Assembly: GCA_007134225.1 (NCBI GenBank) | Contig: SLLE01000130.1 | Span: 1 to 39,319, forward strand | Length of the DNA: 39,319 bases | Reading direction: 5' to 3' | DNA from: Tindallia sp. | GTDB lineage: Bacteria; Bacillota; Clostridia; Peptostreptococcales; Tindalliaceae | Shown here: positions 15,895 to 24,412 of the stretch, piece by piece | How the letters are laid out: each line of letters starts with the position of its first letter | How positions within the stretch are numbered: position 1 is the first letter of the stretch | Made by a program: the position numbers and the translations under genes | The notes under the pieces: model-generated | Seen by the model: only the letters and a program-made list of their open reading frames with translations | Database searches by the model: none | What the model was told of the DNA's origin: nothing

Positions 15895-17691
15895 ATGGAG
15901 TTGTACAGATCTCATGTACTGGTTTGTGGCAGTACAGGATGTGTTTCTTCAGACTCCCTTAAGATCATTGATTTGTTCAATAAGGAACTGGAGAAGCATG
16001 GACTTGAAAAAGAAATAAAGGTGGTTCAGACTGGGTGTTTTGGTCTTTGTGAGGCAGGACCAATTGTCATTGTGTATCCGGAAGGTTCCTTTTACAGCCA
16101 GGTAAAACTGGACGATGTTCCCAGAATTACGGAAGAACATTTATTAAAAGGCCTTATTGTTCATGACCTTACCTATAAAGAACCAGGTAAAAAAGAGGCA
16201 AGTGACAGCATTGACGATATGGGTTTTTACAAAAAGCAGCAACGTGTGGCCCTTCGAAATTGCGGTGTCATTGATCCGGAAATTCTTAAAGAATACATTG
16301 CCTATGATGGATATGCCGCACTGGCAAAAGTACTGACAAAAATGTCTCCGGAAGAAGTGGTGGAAACCATAAAAGCATCCGGTCTTCGTGGTCGTGGTGG
16401 AGGCGGATTTCCAACTGGCCTGAAATGGGAATTTACCAGCAAGGCTGAAGGAGATGTTAAATACGTTGCTTGTAACGCGGACGAAGGAGACCCAGGCGCG
16501 TTTATGGATCGATCCGTACTGGAGGGTGATCCGCATACGCTGGTAGAATCCATGACCATTGCTGCGTATGCCGTTGGTGCTAATTACGGTTTTGTATATG
16601 TGCGTGCTGAGTATCCCATTGCAGTTAAACGGTTACAGATTGCTATCGACCAGGCCAGGGAAAATGACCTGCTTGGAGAAGATATTCTCGGATCTGGCTT
16701 TAGCTTTGACATGGAGATCCGCGAGGGTGCCGGAGCTTTTGTCTGTGGCGAAGAAACGGCATTGATTCAATCCATTGAAGGCAGAAGAGGAATGCCAAAA
16801 GTAAGGCCGCCATTTCCTGCCAACAAAGGGATTTTTGATAAACCCACCTTGCTGAACAACGTGGAAACCTTTGCTAATATTAACCAGATCATTCTAAAGG
16901 GAGCCGACTGGTTTGCTGGAATCGGAACAGAAAAATCCAAAGGCACGAAAGTGTTTGCTTTGGGTGGAAAAATTAACAACACTGGTCTTTTGGAGATCCC
17001 CATGGGAACCACACTTCAAGAAACCATTTTTGAAGTGGGCGGCGGTATACCTAATGGAAAAGCTTTTAAAGCAGTTCAAACAGGAGGACCATCCGGTGGA
17101 TGTATTCCTGCTGAACACCTGGACACTCCCATTGATTATGAAAACCTCATCGCCCTTGGCTCCATGATGGGATCCGGCGGTATGATCGTTATGGACGAAG
17201 ACAACTGCATGGTGGACGTTGCTAGATTTTTCCTTGACTTTACAGAAGAAGAATCCTGTGGAAAGTGCACCCCATGCCGTGAAGGAATCAAAAGAATGCA
17301 TGAGCTTCTGGATAAAATCACAGAAGGTAAAGGAAAACTCCAAGACGTGGATAAGTTGGAAACATTGGCAAAAACCATCAAAAAAGCTTCATTATGTGGT
17401 TTGGGACAGACAGCTCCCAATCCGGTGTTGTCAACGATCAGGTATTTCCGGTACGAATATGAAGCTCATGTGAATGAGAAAATGTGTCCTGCTGGCGTTT
17501 GCCAGGCATTGCTTCAATTCCTGGTCATACCGGAAAAATGCAAAAAATGCGGGATTTGTGCAGCTAAATGCCCGGTTAATTGCATAAGTGGTGTGAAAGG
17601 AAAAGAAGTATATCTGATTGATCAGGCAAAATGCATTAAATGTGGAGCCTGTCTGGAAGCTTGTCCTTTTGATGCCATTAAAAAAGGATAA
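15895..17691 (+). CDS. NuoF-like flavin subunit of the formate dehydrogenase complex
   Basis: A 598-residue diaphorase subunit, HydB/HylB type. It has an N-terminal thioredoxin-like [2Fe-2S] domain with all four cysteines (CGSTGC at ~11-16 and GCFGLC), followed by the NuoF core ([44 protein letters not shown]), the ESCGKCTPCREG cluster motif, and a C-terminal 2x[4Fe-4S] ferredoxin domain (CKKCGICAAKCP, CIKCGACLEACP). It is expected to bind FMN and NAD(P)H and to connect these with ferredoxin and formate oxidation or CO2 reduction. Compared with hndC the core is very similar, but this one keeps the extra N-terminal domain. AAGGAGGG precedes the start. Confidence 0.93.
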   Translation: MELYRSHVLVCGSTGCVSSDSLKIIDLFNKELEKHGLEKEIKVVQTGCFGLCEAGPIVIVYPEGSFYSQVKLDDVPRITEEHLLKGLIVHDLTYKEPGKKEASDSIDDMGFYKKQQRVALRNCGVIDPEILKEYIAYDGYAALAKVLTKMSPEEVVETIKASGLRGRGGGGFPTGLKWEFTSKAEGDVKYVACNADEGDPGAFMDRSVLEGDPHTLVESMTIAAYAVGANYGFVYVRAEYPIAVKRLQIAIDQARENDLLGEDILGSGFSFDMEIREGAGAFVCGEETALIQSIEGRRGMPKVRPPFPANKGIFDKPTLLNNVETFANINQIILKGADWFAGIGTEKSKGTKVFALGGKINNTGLLEIPMGTTLQETIFEVGGGIPNGKAFKAVQTGGPSGGCIPAEHLDTPIDYENLIALGSMMGSGGMIVMDEDNCMVDVARFFLDFTEEESCGKCTPCREGIKRMHELLDKITEGKGKLQDVDKLETLAKTIKKASLCGLGQTAPNPVLSTIRYFRYEYEAHVNEKMCPAGVCQALLQFLVIPEKCKKCGICAAKCPVNCISGVKGKEVYLIDQAKCIKCGACLEACPFDAIKKG

Positions 17692-17732
17692 CCCCAAATG
17701 ATGCTGACAAGCAAAGGAGGATGAGAACAAGG

Positions 17733-20405
17733 ATGATTACCCTTAAAATTAACGGTTTCGAAGTGCAGGTGGAGCGAGGTGCCACAATCCTTCAAGCCGC
17801 CGAAAAAGTTGGAATAAAGATTCCGATGTTTTGTTATGATGAGCGCTTTAAGCCGCATGGTTCGTGCCGAATCTGTGTGGTGGAAGTAGAAGGTGCCCGA
17901 TCGCTGATGACAGCTTGCTGTATTCCTGCCGCGGACGGTATGGTGGTGCAAACAGAAAGCGAAGTGGTGGTGGAGGCGCGAAAAGAAATTTTGGATCTTA
18001 TCCTGGCGAATCACCCGTTGGATTGTCTGACCTGTGAGCAGGCTGGAAGATGTACGTTGCAGGATCTTTGCTATCAATATGATATAGAAGAGACTTCTTA
18101 CGAGGGTGCAAGAAAGAGCTACGAAAAAGACGTGTCCAATGAATTTTATACCGCTGACCAGACCAAATGCATCCTATGCGGAAAATGCGTTTATATGTGC
18201 TCTCAGGTACAGAATACGGATGCACTTTGCTTTGTGGACAGAGGGTTTGAAACCCATATTGGTACTCCCTTTGAGCAGGGAATTGCCGAATCAACCTGTG
18301 TGTCATGCGGAAACTGTGTATCTGTATGTCCTGTTGGCGCGCTGATGCCAAAAAGAAGAGAAAAGTATCGTTACTGGGAAGTGGAAAAAGTACAAACCAC
18401 ATGCGCTTATTGTGGTGTAGGTTGTCAAATGGAATTACTGGTCAAAGACAACCGAATTGTGGAAGTGCTTCCGGTAAAAGGCCATTGCAACGAAGGTCTT
18501 CTTTGTGTAAAGGGAAGATTTTCCTTCGATTTTGTTAACCATCGGGACCGTCTGAAAAAGCCGCTCATTCGGAAAAACGGTGAACTGGAAGAAGCAACTT
18601 GGGACGAAGCTTACGATCTCATTGTGAGTAAAATAAATGAAATTAAAGAAAGCGACGGCCCGGATGCTATCTCAGCCTTTTCATCCGCCCGTGGCCTGAC
18701 GGAAGACAACTACCTGATGACCAAGATGATGCGTGCTGTGGTTGGAACCAATAATGTGGATCACTGCGCACGCCTCTGACATTCCTCTACAGTTGCAGGT
18801 CTTGCAATTACATTAGGAAGCGGAGCCATGACCAACAGCATTGCAGACATCCAAACAGCCGACACCATGTTTATCACTGGATCTAATACGACAGAAAACC
18901 ATCCAGTTATTGGCGCTCAGTTGAAAGGAGCCGTTAAAGCAGGTAAAAAACTGATTGTGGCGGATCCGAGGGAAATTGAAATGGCTGAGTATGCGGATGT
19001 GTTCCTGAAGATTAAACCAGGAACCAGCGTGGCATTGCATAACGCTATGATGAATGTGATCATCCAAGAAGGACTGGAAGACAAAGCCTATATTCAAAAC
19101 ACAACAGAAGGCTATGAAGAGATGAAAAAATTAGTAGAAAAATACACACCGGAATATGTGTCGGAAATTTGCGAGGTGGATGCGGAAGACATTCGTCTAG
19201 CAGCTATACTTTACGGCGAAGCCAGAACAGCTACCATCATTTACTGCATGGGAATCACCCAGCATGTGACTGGAACGGAAAGCGTTATGACGTTGGCTGA
19301 CATGGCCATGCTGACAGGAAACCTTGGTAAAGCGGGCGGTGGCGTTAATCCCCTTCGAGGACAGAACAATGTTCAGGGAGCTTGTGATATGGGAGCCCTG
19401 CCAAATGTCTTCACTGGTTATCAAAAAGTAACGGATGCCACTATTGTTAAGAAATTTGAAGATGCATGGGGTGTGAAGCTGTCTGATCAACCGGGACTGA
19501 CCATAACCGATACCGTGGCAGCCATCGATGATGACAGAGTAAAAATGCTTTATGTCTTTGGTGAGAACCCCATGATTTCTGATCCGGATACGCATCATGT
19601 GGAAAAAGCACTGAAAAAAGCTTTTGTAGTCGTTCAGGATCTTTTCCTGACAGAGACGGCAGAACTGGCAGACGTTGTATTGCCGGCAGCAGCCTACGCA
19701 GAAAAGGATGGTACCTTTGTTAATACAGAAAGACGTGTGCAGCGTGTCCGAAAAGCAGTCAATGCACCAGGTGAAGCAAAACCGGACTGGATGATCTTCA
19801 TGGAAATCATGAACCGGCTTGGTTACGAAAAAAAGTACAGCAGCGCAGAAGAAGTATTTGAAGAAATCCGCCAGGTAACACCACAGTATGCAGGGATAAG
19901 CTATCAGCGCCTCGAGAATGCTGGTATTGCATGGCCATGCCCGACAGAAGAACATCCTGGCACACCAATTCTTCATATTGGCAAACCTGCCCGAGGAGTA
20001 GGATTGTTTAAAGCCATTGAGTTTGCTGAATCCGGCGAATTGGGAGATCCGGAATATCCATTGGTGCTCACCACCGGACGTATTCTGTATCAGTATCATA
20101 CGCGCAGCATGACTGGCAAAACAGAAGGAATTAACAATTTGGCTCCGGAATCTTACATTGAGATTAATCCGAAATTGGCTGCGAAAAAAGGCATCAAAGA
20201 TGGAGATATGATAAAAGTTAAATCCCGACGCGGCGAAGTGAAAATCAAAGCCAAGGTAACGGAACGAGTGGAAGAAAATGTTCTCTTCATTCCCTTCCAC
20301 TGGTCAGAAGGTGCCAATGTGTTGACCAATGGAGAAGAGTTTGATCAATTCAGTAAAATCCCTGGCCTAAAAGTGACAGGCATTAATATCGAAAAACTGG
20401 CATAA
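17733..20405 (+). CDS. fdhF: Selenocysteine-containing formate dehydrogenase catalytic subunit (UGA read through at 18777)
   Basis: Interconverts formate and CO2 at a Mo/W-bis-pterin site. Reading in one frame gives 890 residues if the TGA at 18777-18779 encodes selenocysteine (U349) in CARLUHSSTVAGL, the exact active-site context of formate dehydrogenases. N-terminal ~210 residues are NuoG/hydrogenase-like: [2Fe-2S] (C34, C45, C48, C63 region), His-Cys3 cluster (HPLDCLTCEQAGRC), two ferredoxin motifs; then the FDH [4Fe-4S] ligands C224, C227, C231 and C258, the molybdopterin core, and the C-terminal dinucleotide-binding domain (TTGRILYQYHTRSMT). A SECIS-like hairpin follows the UGA. ATG 17733 is preferred to ATG 17721, which abuts the AGGAGG. 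Gene finders that stop at TGA would split it into 17721-18779 and 18828-20405. Confidence 0.95.
18780..18809 (+). promoter_or_regulatory. Bacterial SECIS-like element in fdhF
   Basis: Eleven bases after the UGA, AGTTGCA (18791-18797) and TGCAATT (18803-18809) form a 7-bp stem with one G-U closing on loop GGTCT. The apical GTTGCAGGTCT segment is almost the same as in the E. coli fdhF SECIS that binds SelB. Position and loop support UGA recoding. Confidence 0.85.
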
Positions 20406-20448
20406 GGAAAAAAGATAAAAAACCAGTAAATCAAAGGAGTATCTATAA

Positions 20449-21246
20449 ATGAGTTCATCAACGGAAAAAATTGAAATTATTCGATTGCAGGGAGATACCT
20501 GTGAAACCCTGGAAGATGAAGTAACCGTCGAAAAACCATTTACCATTCATGTGAATGATGAAGAATTCATTACACTATTATGCTCCGGTGAAGGTGTAGA
20601 ATACTTGATGGTGGGATTTCTTGCTTCTGAAGGTTTGATCGGAAGTATGGAAGATATAGTAAGCGTGCGAATTGAGCATGAAGATGGCCGCGGCTATATA
20701 AACGTGCCGGAAGGTGCGCTAACGAAGAAAAAAGCTCATGGCAAAAGAACCTTGACCAGTGGCTGTGGTAAAGGGACGGTCTTTTATGATGTTCTGGATT
20801 CCCTAACGGCAAAGCCACTAACTTCATTCTTTAAGATTGATTCAGACAGAATTCTGGAGCTCTCAAAAAGGTTCAATGATGAATCCGTTGTGTTTAAAAC
20901 AACAGGTGGTGTTCATGCCTGTGCCTTGTGCGACGAAAGGGAGATGCTGCTCTTCCATGAAGACATCGGACGGCATAATGCCTTGGATAAAGTGATTGGT
21001 AACGCCCTTCAGAATAACCTGGAGATAGAAGGAAAATGGCTCTTAACCAGCGGCAGAATTTCTTCGGAAATTCTGATCAAGGCAGCAAAACAGGGAATTG
21101 CCATGATTGTCTCACGCTCTGCACCAACAAAGCTGGCGATTGAATTGGCAGAACAAATGAATGTGACGGTGGTTGGCTTTGCGCGAGGTAAGCGGATGAA
21201 TATTTACTCCGGAGCAGAACGCGTTTCCTGTCCGGGTGCAGAGTAA
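20449..21246 (+). CDS. fdhD: Formate dehydrogenase accessory sulfurtransferase FdhD
   Basis: FdhD transfers sulfur to the Mo/W site of formate dehydrogenases, making them active. The 265-residue product contains the family core: TTGGVHACALC (151-161), EDIGRHNALDKVIG (171-184), LTSGRISSEIL and IVSRSAPT. The loop where E. coli FdhD has its catalytic CxxC reads SGCGKG (105-110), so only one cysteine is present there; a separate CALC pair occurs at 158-161. Placed 43 bases after fdhF with AAAGGAG RBS, consistent with co-expression with its client enzyme. Confidence 0.93.
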   Translation: MSSSTEKIEIIRLQGDTCETLEDEVTVEKPFTIHVNDEEFITLLCSGEGVEYLMVGFLASEGLIGSMEDIVSVRIEHEDGRGYINVPEGALTKKKAHGKRTLTSGCGKGTVFYDVLDSLTAKPLTSFFKIDSDRILELSKRFNDESVVFKTTGGVHACALCDEREMLLFHEDIGRHNALDKVIGNALQNNLEIEGKWLLTSGRISSEILIKAAKQGIAMIVSRSAPTKLAIELAEQMNVTVVGFARGKRMNIYSGAERVSCPGAE

Positions 21247-21289
21247 AAGATAGTAAAGAACTGATGAAAACAGATGGAGGTGGTTTGTA

Positions 21290-21739
21290 GTGAAAGACTA
21301 TAAAGAAATCTTAAAAATGGCTGTTGAAAATGAAGTGGAAGCCCATGAGTTTTATAAGGATGCTGCTGAAAAGGTAGAGAATAATGTCTTGAAATCAACC
21401 TTTACAGAGCTGGCAGAAGAAGAAAAGAAGCATGAGCATATACTAAAATCCTATTTTGAAAAATCTGCGGATGCGATGAAATTTGATGAAACGAAGGATT
21501 ATCATATTGCAGAAACCGTAGAAAAGCAGCCCTTAACAACAAGCATGAGCTTTAAAGATGCTATTGCCCTGGCAATGAAAAAAGAGCAGGAAGCTATGGA
21601 AATGTACCAGCAGTTTGCGGAGGCCAGCGAAGAGGATACGCAGAAACAAACTTTTCTGGAGCTGGTTAAAATGGAGCAGGGGCATAAAACCCGACTGGAA
21701 GATATTTACAACAACGCGGCCTTTGTCGAAGTTTGGTAG
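21290..21739 (+). CDS. Rubrerythrin-like diiron (ferritin-like) protein
   Basis: A 149-residue, helical ferritin-like protein. Two ExxH-type repeats are visible: EVEAHEFY...EEEKKHEH in the first half and EQEAMEMY...MEQGHKTRLEDIY in the second, typical diiron ligand pairs of the rubrerythrin family. It lacks a C-terminal rubredoxin (CxxC) domain, so it is an erythrin-type protein; a peroxide- or oxygen-scavenging role is likely by family. The start is GTG with a GATGGAGGTGG RBS. Its position 43 bases after fdhD suggests it protects the oxygen-sensitive formate dehydrogenase complex, which is inference. Confidence 0.85.
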   Translation: MKDYKEILKMAVENEVEAHEFYKDAAEKVENNVLKSTFTELAEEEKKHEHILKSYFEKSADAMKFDETKDYHIAETVEKQPLTTSMSFKDAIALAMKKEQEAMEMYQQFAEASEEDTQKQTFLELVKMEQGHKTRLEDIYNNAAFVEVW

Positions 21740-21810
21740 AAAAGTTTTGATTCCACCACAGCAGACACGCAGTACCCATTGTTTTAAGTCTATGCAATAG
21801 AATGAGAATA

Positions 21811-21819
21811 TGTTATAAT
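21811..21819 (+). promoter_or_regulatory. Extended -10 promoter of the moaA leader
   Basis: TGTTATAAT is a TGn-extended consensus -10. The matching -35 region (TATGCA, 17 bases upstream) is poor, as is common with extended -10 promoters. Confidence 0.6.
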
Positions 21820-21847
21820 GTTTGTAATATTATCGATAAATAAATAA

Positions 21848-21997
21848 TTTTCCGAGCTGTCGTTTTCTAAGGATGCTTTTATCAGCATCTATGAAATGCA
21901 GCCGCGGGTATAAAGAGAAATTTTTATACCTCCCACTCTTGGAAAGGAAAAAACAACACCAGCAACAAGGTGCCTTTCCGGGACACCTTGTTTTTTT
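21848..21997 (+). promoter_or_regulatory. Moco/Tuco riboswitch-like leader of moaA
   Basis: The 278-base spacer before moaA is highly structured. TTTTCCGAG (21848-21856) pairs with CTTGGAAAG (21938-21946) to close the element. Inside are GCTG/CAGC, a GATGC-GCATC hairpin (21872-21889), and GGTATAAA/TTTATACC (21907-21930). The words CCGAGC, GCCGCGGGT and CCTCCCACTCTTGGAAAGG are reminiscent of the Moco RNA motif, which regulates molybdenum/tungsten cofactor genes. The closing-stem strand GGAAAGG can instead pair with CCTTTCC in the terminator loop, giving a ligand-off antiterminator. Presence of a third hairpin favours Moco over Tuco, with low certainty. Confidence 0.75.
21964..21997 (+). terminator. 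Attenuator terminator in the moaA leader
   Basis: AACAAGGTG (21964-21972) and CACCTTGTT (21984-21992) make a 9-bp stem around loop CCTTTCCGGGA, followed by TTTTTTT, ending 20 bases before the moaA ATG. Confidence 0.85.
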
Positions 21998-22017
21998 ATC
22001 GTTTAGGAGGGCTAAAA

Positions 22018-22980
22018 ATGGCAGATCGTTTTCAGCGTAAAATTAATTACATGAGGATCTCTATTACAGACCTTTGCAACATGAGGTGTTTGTACTGCAT
22101 GCCGGAGAAAGGCATTCAGAAAAAGCCGCATACGGCTTTTCTGAGTTATGAAGAGCTCGTTTCTATTGTCAAAGCCAGCGTACCGCTAGGAATTGATAAG
22201 CTTAGAATTACCGGCGGAGAACCGTTGGTTCGGAAAGGAATCCTTGGGTTTATTCAATCCCTTGGTGAAATTGACGGCATCCGTGAAATCACCATGACCA
22301 CCAACGGCAGTCTGCTGGGCGACATGGCAGAACCGCTGAAAAATGCGGGAATAACCCGTTTTAATATCAGTATTGACTCTTTGCAGGAAGATCGATATAG
22401 AGAAATTACCAGGGGCGGAGAGCTGAAAGATGTCCTTCGCGGTATTGACAAAGCGCTGGAGCTGGATATGAAGCCGGTGAAACTGAACGCGGTTGTAATT
22501 GGTGGCTACAATGAAGAAGAACTGGAAGATTTCGCAAACCTGACCTATGATCAGCCGATCGATGTTCGATTCATTGAACTGATGCCGGTGGGCGAGGCAA
22601 GTCAGTGGGCAAAATCCCGGTTTATATCCAATGACACCATTAAAAAAAGGTTAGGACTATTGAATCCTTTGAAAGGAGCCCAGGGAAGTCCGGCAAAATA
22701 TTATCAGCTTCCTGGTGCAAAAGGGAAAATAGGGTTCATTAATCCCATCAGCGACCATTTTTGCAGTGAATGCAATCGTATCCGACTTACCAGTGATGGA
22801 AAACTGAAGCCATGCCTTCATTCGAATGAAGAAATCGATTTATTGCCAATCCTGAGGGATCATCCGGAAAAAATTGGAGAAATCGTGGCCGCTGCCATTG
22901 ATGCCAAACCGGAAAGGCATCTGTTGAACCAGGAAAACGCCATTTGCACCAGTCGAAACATGTGTCAGATTGGAGGATGA
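22018..22980 (+). CDS. moaA: GTP 3',8-cyclase MoaA
   Basis: MoaA performs the first step of molybdopterin biosynthesis, the radical SAM conversion of GTP to 3',8-cH2GTP. The 320-residue product has the N-terminal C20-x3-C24-x2-C27 cluster motif (DLCNMRCLYCMPEKG), an RITGGEPLVRKG segment, the second cluster ligands CSECNRIR...KPCL near the C-terminus and the terminal GG (QIGG) that MoaA inserts into its active site. ATG 22018 follows TAGGAGGG; an in-frame start at 21970 would lie inside the terminator hairpin. Regulated by the upstream leader. It supplies the pterin cofactor for the formate dehydrogenase encoded just upstream; moaC is not in the window. Confidence 0.95.
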   Translation: MADRFQRKINYMRISITDLCNMRCLYCMPEKGIQKKPHTAFLSYEELVSIVKASVPLGIDKLRITGGEPLVRKGILGFIQSLGEIDGIREITMTTNGSLLGDMAEPLKNAGITRFNISIDSLQEDRYREITRGGELKDVLRGIDKALELDMKPVKLNAVVIGGYNEEELEDFANLTYDQPIDVRFIELMPVGEASQWAKSRFISNDTIKKRLGLLNPLKGAQGSPAKYYQLPGAKGKIGFINPISDHFCSECNRIRLTSDGKLKPCLHSNEEIDLLPILRDHPEKIGEIVAAAIDAKPERHLLNQENAICTSRNMCQIGG

Positions 22981-22983
22981 GGC

Positions 22984-23406
22984 ATGATTTTCGTCGAAAA
23001 GATCCTAACGAAGGACGAGACCGGTGCCTGGTGTGAACAGCAGAGCATGAACACCGAAACTGTCCAACTTCAATCGACTAAAAAAGATATCTCCTTTCTG
23101 GCCATGGAAGACTGGGAACAGCTGAATAACGATACAAATAAGGGGTTCTGTCACCAGCGTTTTCGTCCGAACATCATCATTAGTCAGTTTTATATGGTTA
23201 TTAGCAAGCCTGGCACTCATTTCGAAATAGGAAATGCCAGGCTTGTTGTTGTGGGAAGTAAAAACCGCTGTCATGAAGCATGTCCGCGATTTCAGAAAAG
23301 CAGGCAAATATGCGACTGGAAACGGCGCGCTTTCTATGCGGATATCATTCTCGACGGAAGGATCAGGAAGGGCGATCCGCTTTACTACTTCATTGACCAA
23401 CCATGA
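22984..23406 (+). CDS. Divergent small MOSC-domain protein
   Basis: A 140-residue protein whose second half fits a MOSC domain: FEIGNARLVVVGSKNRCHEACPRF, then a further Cys ~10 residues on, and DGRIRKGDPL at the end. The CH-x2-C arrangement is the conserved ligand region of MOSC proteins, which handle the sulfurated Mo cofactor. The N-terminal half lacks the GxEGDAHAG segment normally seen, so it is shortened or diverged. It begins 3 bases after the moaA stop with GGAGG in the moaA tail, so it is co-translated and shares the riboswitch-like control. Exact role in cofactor trafficking is unknown. Confidence 0.7.
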   Translation: MIFVEKILTKDETGAWCEQQSMNTETVQLQSTKKDISFLAMEDWEQLNNDTNKGFCHQRFRPNIIISQFYMVISKPGTHFEIGNARLVVVGSKNRCHEACPRFQKSRQICDWKRRAFYADIILDGRIRKGDPLYYFIDQP

Positions 23407-23421
23407 GGAAACGTCTATAAT
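23393..23421 (+). promoter_or_regulatory. Promoter of the murB-rapZ-yvcK operon
   Basis: TTGACC (23393-23398), 17 bases, perfect TATAAT (23416-23421). The -35 lies within the last codons of the MOSC gene. Confidence 0.75.
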
Positions 23422-23486
23422 GATACATGACAGTAAACCGTTGATTAGAGGCTTTGCTGAACAATGATAGTGCAGGAGTGAGATTG

Positions 23487-24401
23487 TTGATTAAAATGAA
23501 CCAATATGCGGATCTGGCAGCCATGTTTCCTGCGGAACGCTTTCTATTAAATGAACCAATGAAAACACACACATCCTTCCAAATTGGTGGACCAGCGGAT
23601 GCCATGGTATTGCCGGAAACCACGGAAGAGATCATGCAGATTCTTCAGTACTGCGAAGTTGATCGAATTCCGGTGACCGTCATGGGTAATGGAAGCAATT
23701 TGCTGGTGAAAGATGCCGGCATTGAAGGCCTGGTGATGAAAATCAGCAGTCCGATGAAAGACATAAGCATCGAAGGCGAATGCGTGCATGCGAAAGCAGG
23801 TATTTCTCTGACTTGTCTTTCCGACATACTGATAGAGCAGGGTCTTACAGGATTTGAATTTGCCTCCGGAATCCCTGGAACCCTGGGTGGTGCCCTCACC
23901 ATGAACGCCGGCGCCTATGGCGGTGAAATGAAAGATATTTTAAAGCAGTGTACCACTATTGACCGTCAGGGGAATCTGAATACGAGAGATGTGGCAGCCA
24001 TGAAAATGGGATACCGCAGCAGCATGATCCAGGAAACCGGCGAAATTATTGTGGACGCTGTGCTTAAGCTACAGACTGGTGATAAAGAGGAGATCAGGAA
24101 GATTACCGACGATTACTGGAATCGACGCCTGACAAAACAGCCATACAACCTGCCCAGTGGCGGCAGCGTCTTTAAACGTCCGGAAGGATATTTTGCCGGC
24201 AAGCTCATCGAAGATTGCGGGTTAAAAGGGTATTCCATCGGCGGCGCAATGGTTTCGGATCTTCATGCAGGATTTATAGTGAACACAGGCGGTGCGACAG
24301 CTCAAGACGTGATAAAATTAATGGATACCATTAAGCGGCAAGTGTTGGAAACTTATGAAGTTCAGCTGGAATCTGAACTGAGGATTGTTGGACGATCTTA
24401 A
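23487..24401 (+). CDS. murB: UDP-N-acetylmuramate dehydrogenase
   Basis: MurB reduces UDP-GlcNAc-enolpyruvate to UDP-MurNAc with NADPH and FAD in peptidoglycan synthesis. The 304-residue product has the FAD-binding segments [24 protein letters not shown] and [23 protein letters not shown], the YRSS motif, and the catalytic GGSVFKRP loop with Ser, plus a C-terminal Glu in ELRIVG. The Tyr loop of type I MurB is absent, so this is type II. TTG 23487 is chosen because AGGAG lies 8 bases upstream; ATG 23496 would be 17 bases away. First gene of the conserved murB-rapZ-yvcK-whiA order of Firmicutes. Confidence 0.94.
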   Translation: MIKMNQYADLAAMFPAERFLLNEPMKTHTSFQIGGPADAMVLPETTEEIMQILQYCEVDRIPVTVMGNGSNLLVKDAGIEGLVMKISSPMKDISIEGECVHAKAGISLTCLSDILIEQGLTGFEFASGIPGTLGGALTMNAGAYGGEMKDILKQCTTIDRQGNLNTRDVAAMKMGYRSSMIQETGEIIVDAVLKLQTGDKEEIRKITDDYWNRRLTKQPYNLPSGGSVFKRPEGYFAGKLIEDCGLKGYSIGGAMVSDLHAGFIVNTGGATAQDVIKLMDTIKRQVLETYEVQLESELRIVGRS

Positions 24402-24412
24402 AGAGGTGCGTT

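Noticed and set aside
18777-18827. Frameshift or nonsense mutation breaking formate dehydrogenase into two genes
   Set aside because: Both parts are in the same frame, the only interruption is UGA at the exact active-site position, and a SECIS-like hairpin follows.
19197-20300. 367-codon open frame on the minus strand inside fdhF
   Set aside because: It is fully antisense to a well-conserved formate dehydrogenase domain, is rich in Cys/Phe/His as expected of a shadow frame, and has no RBS.
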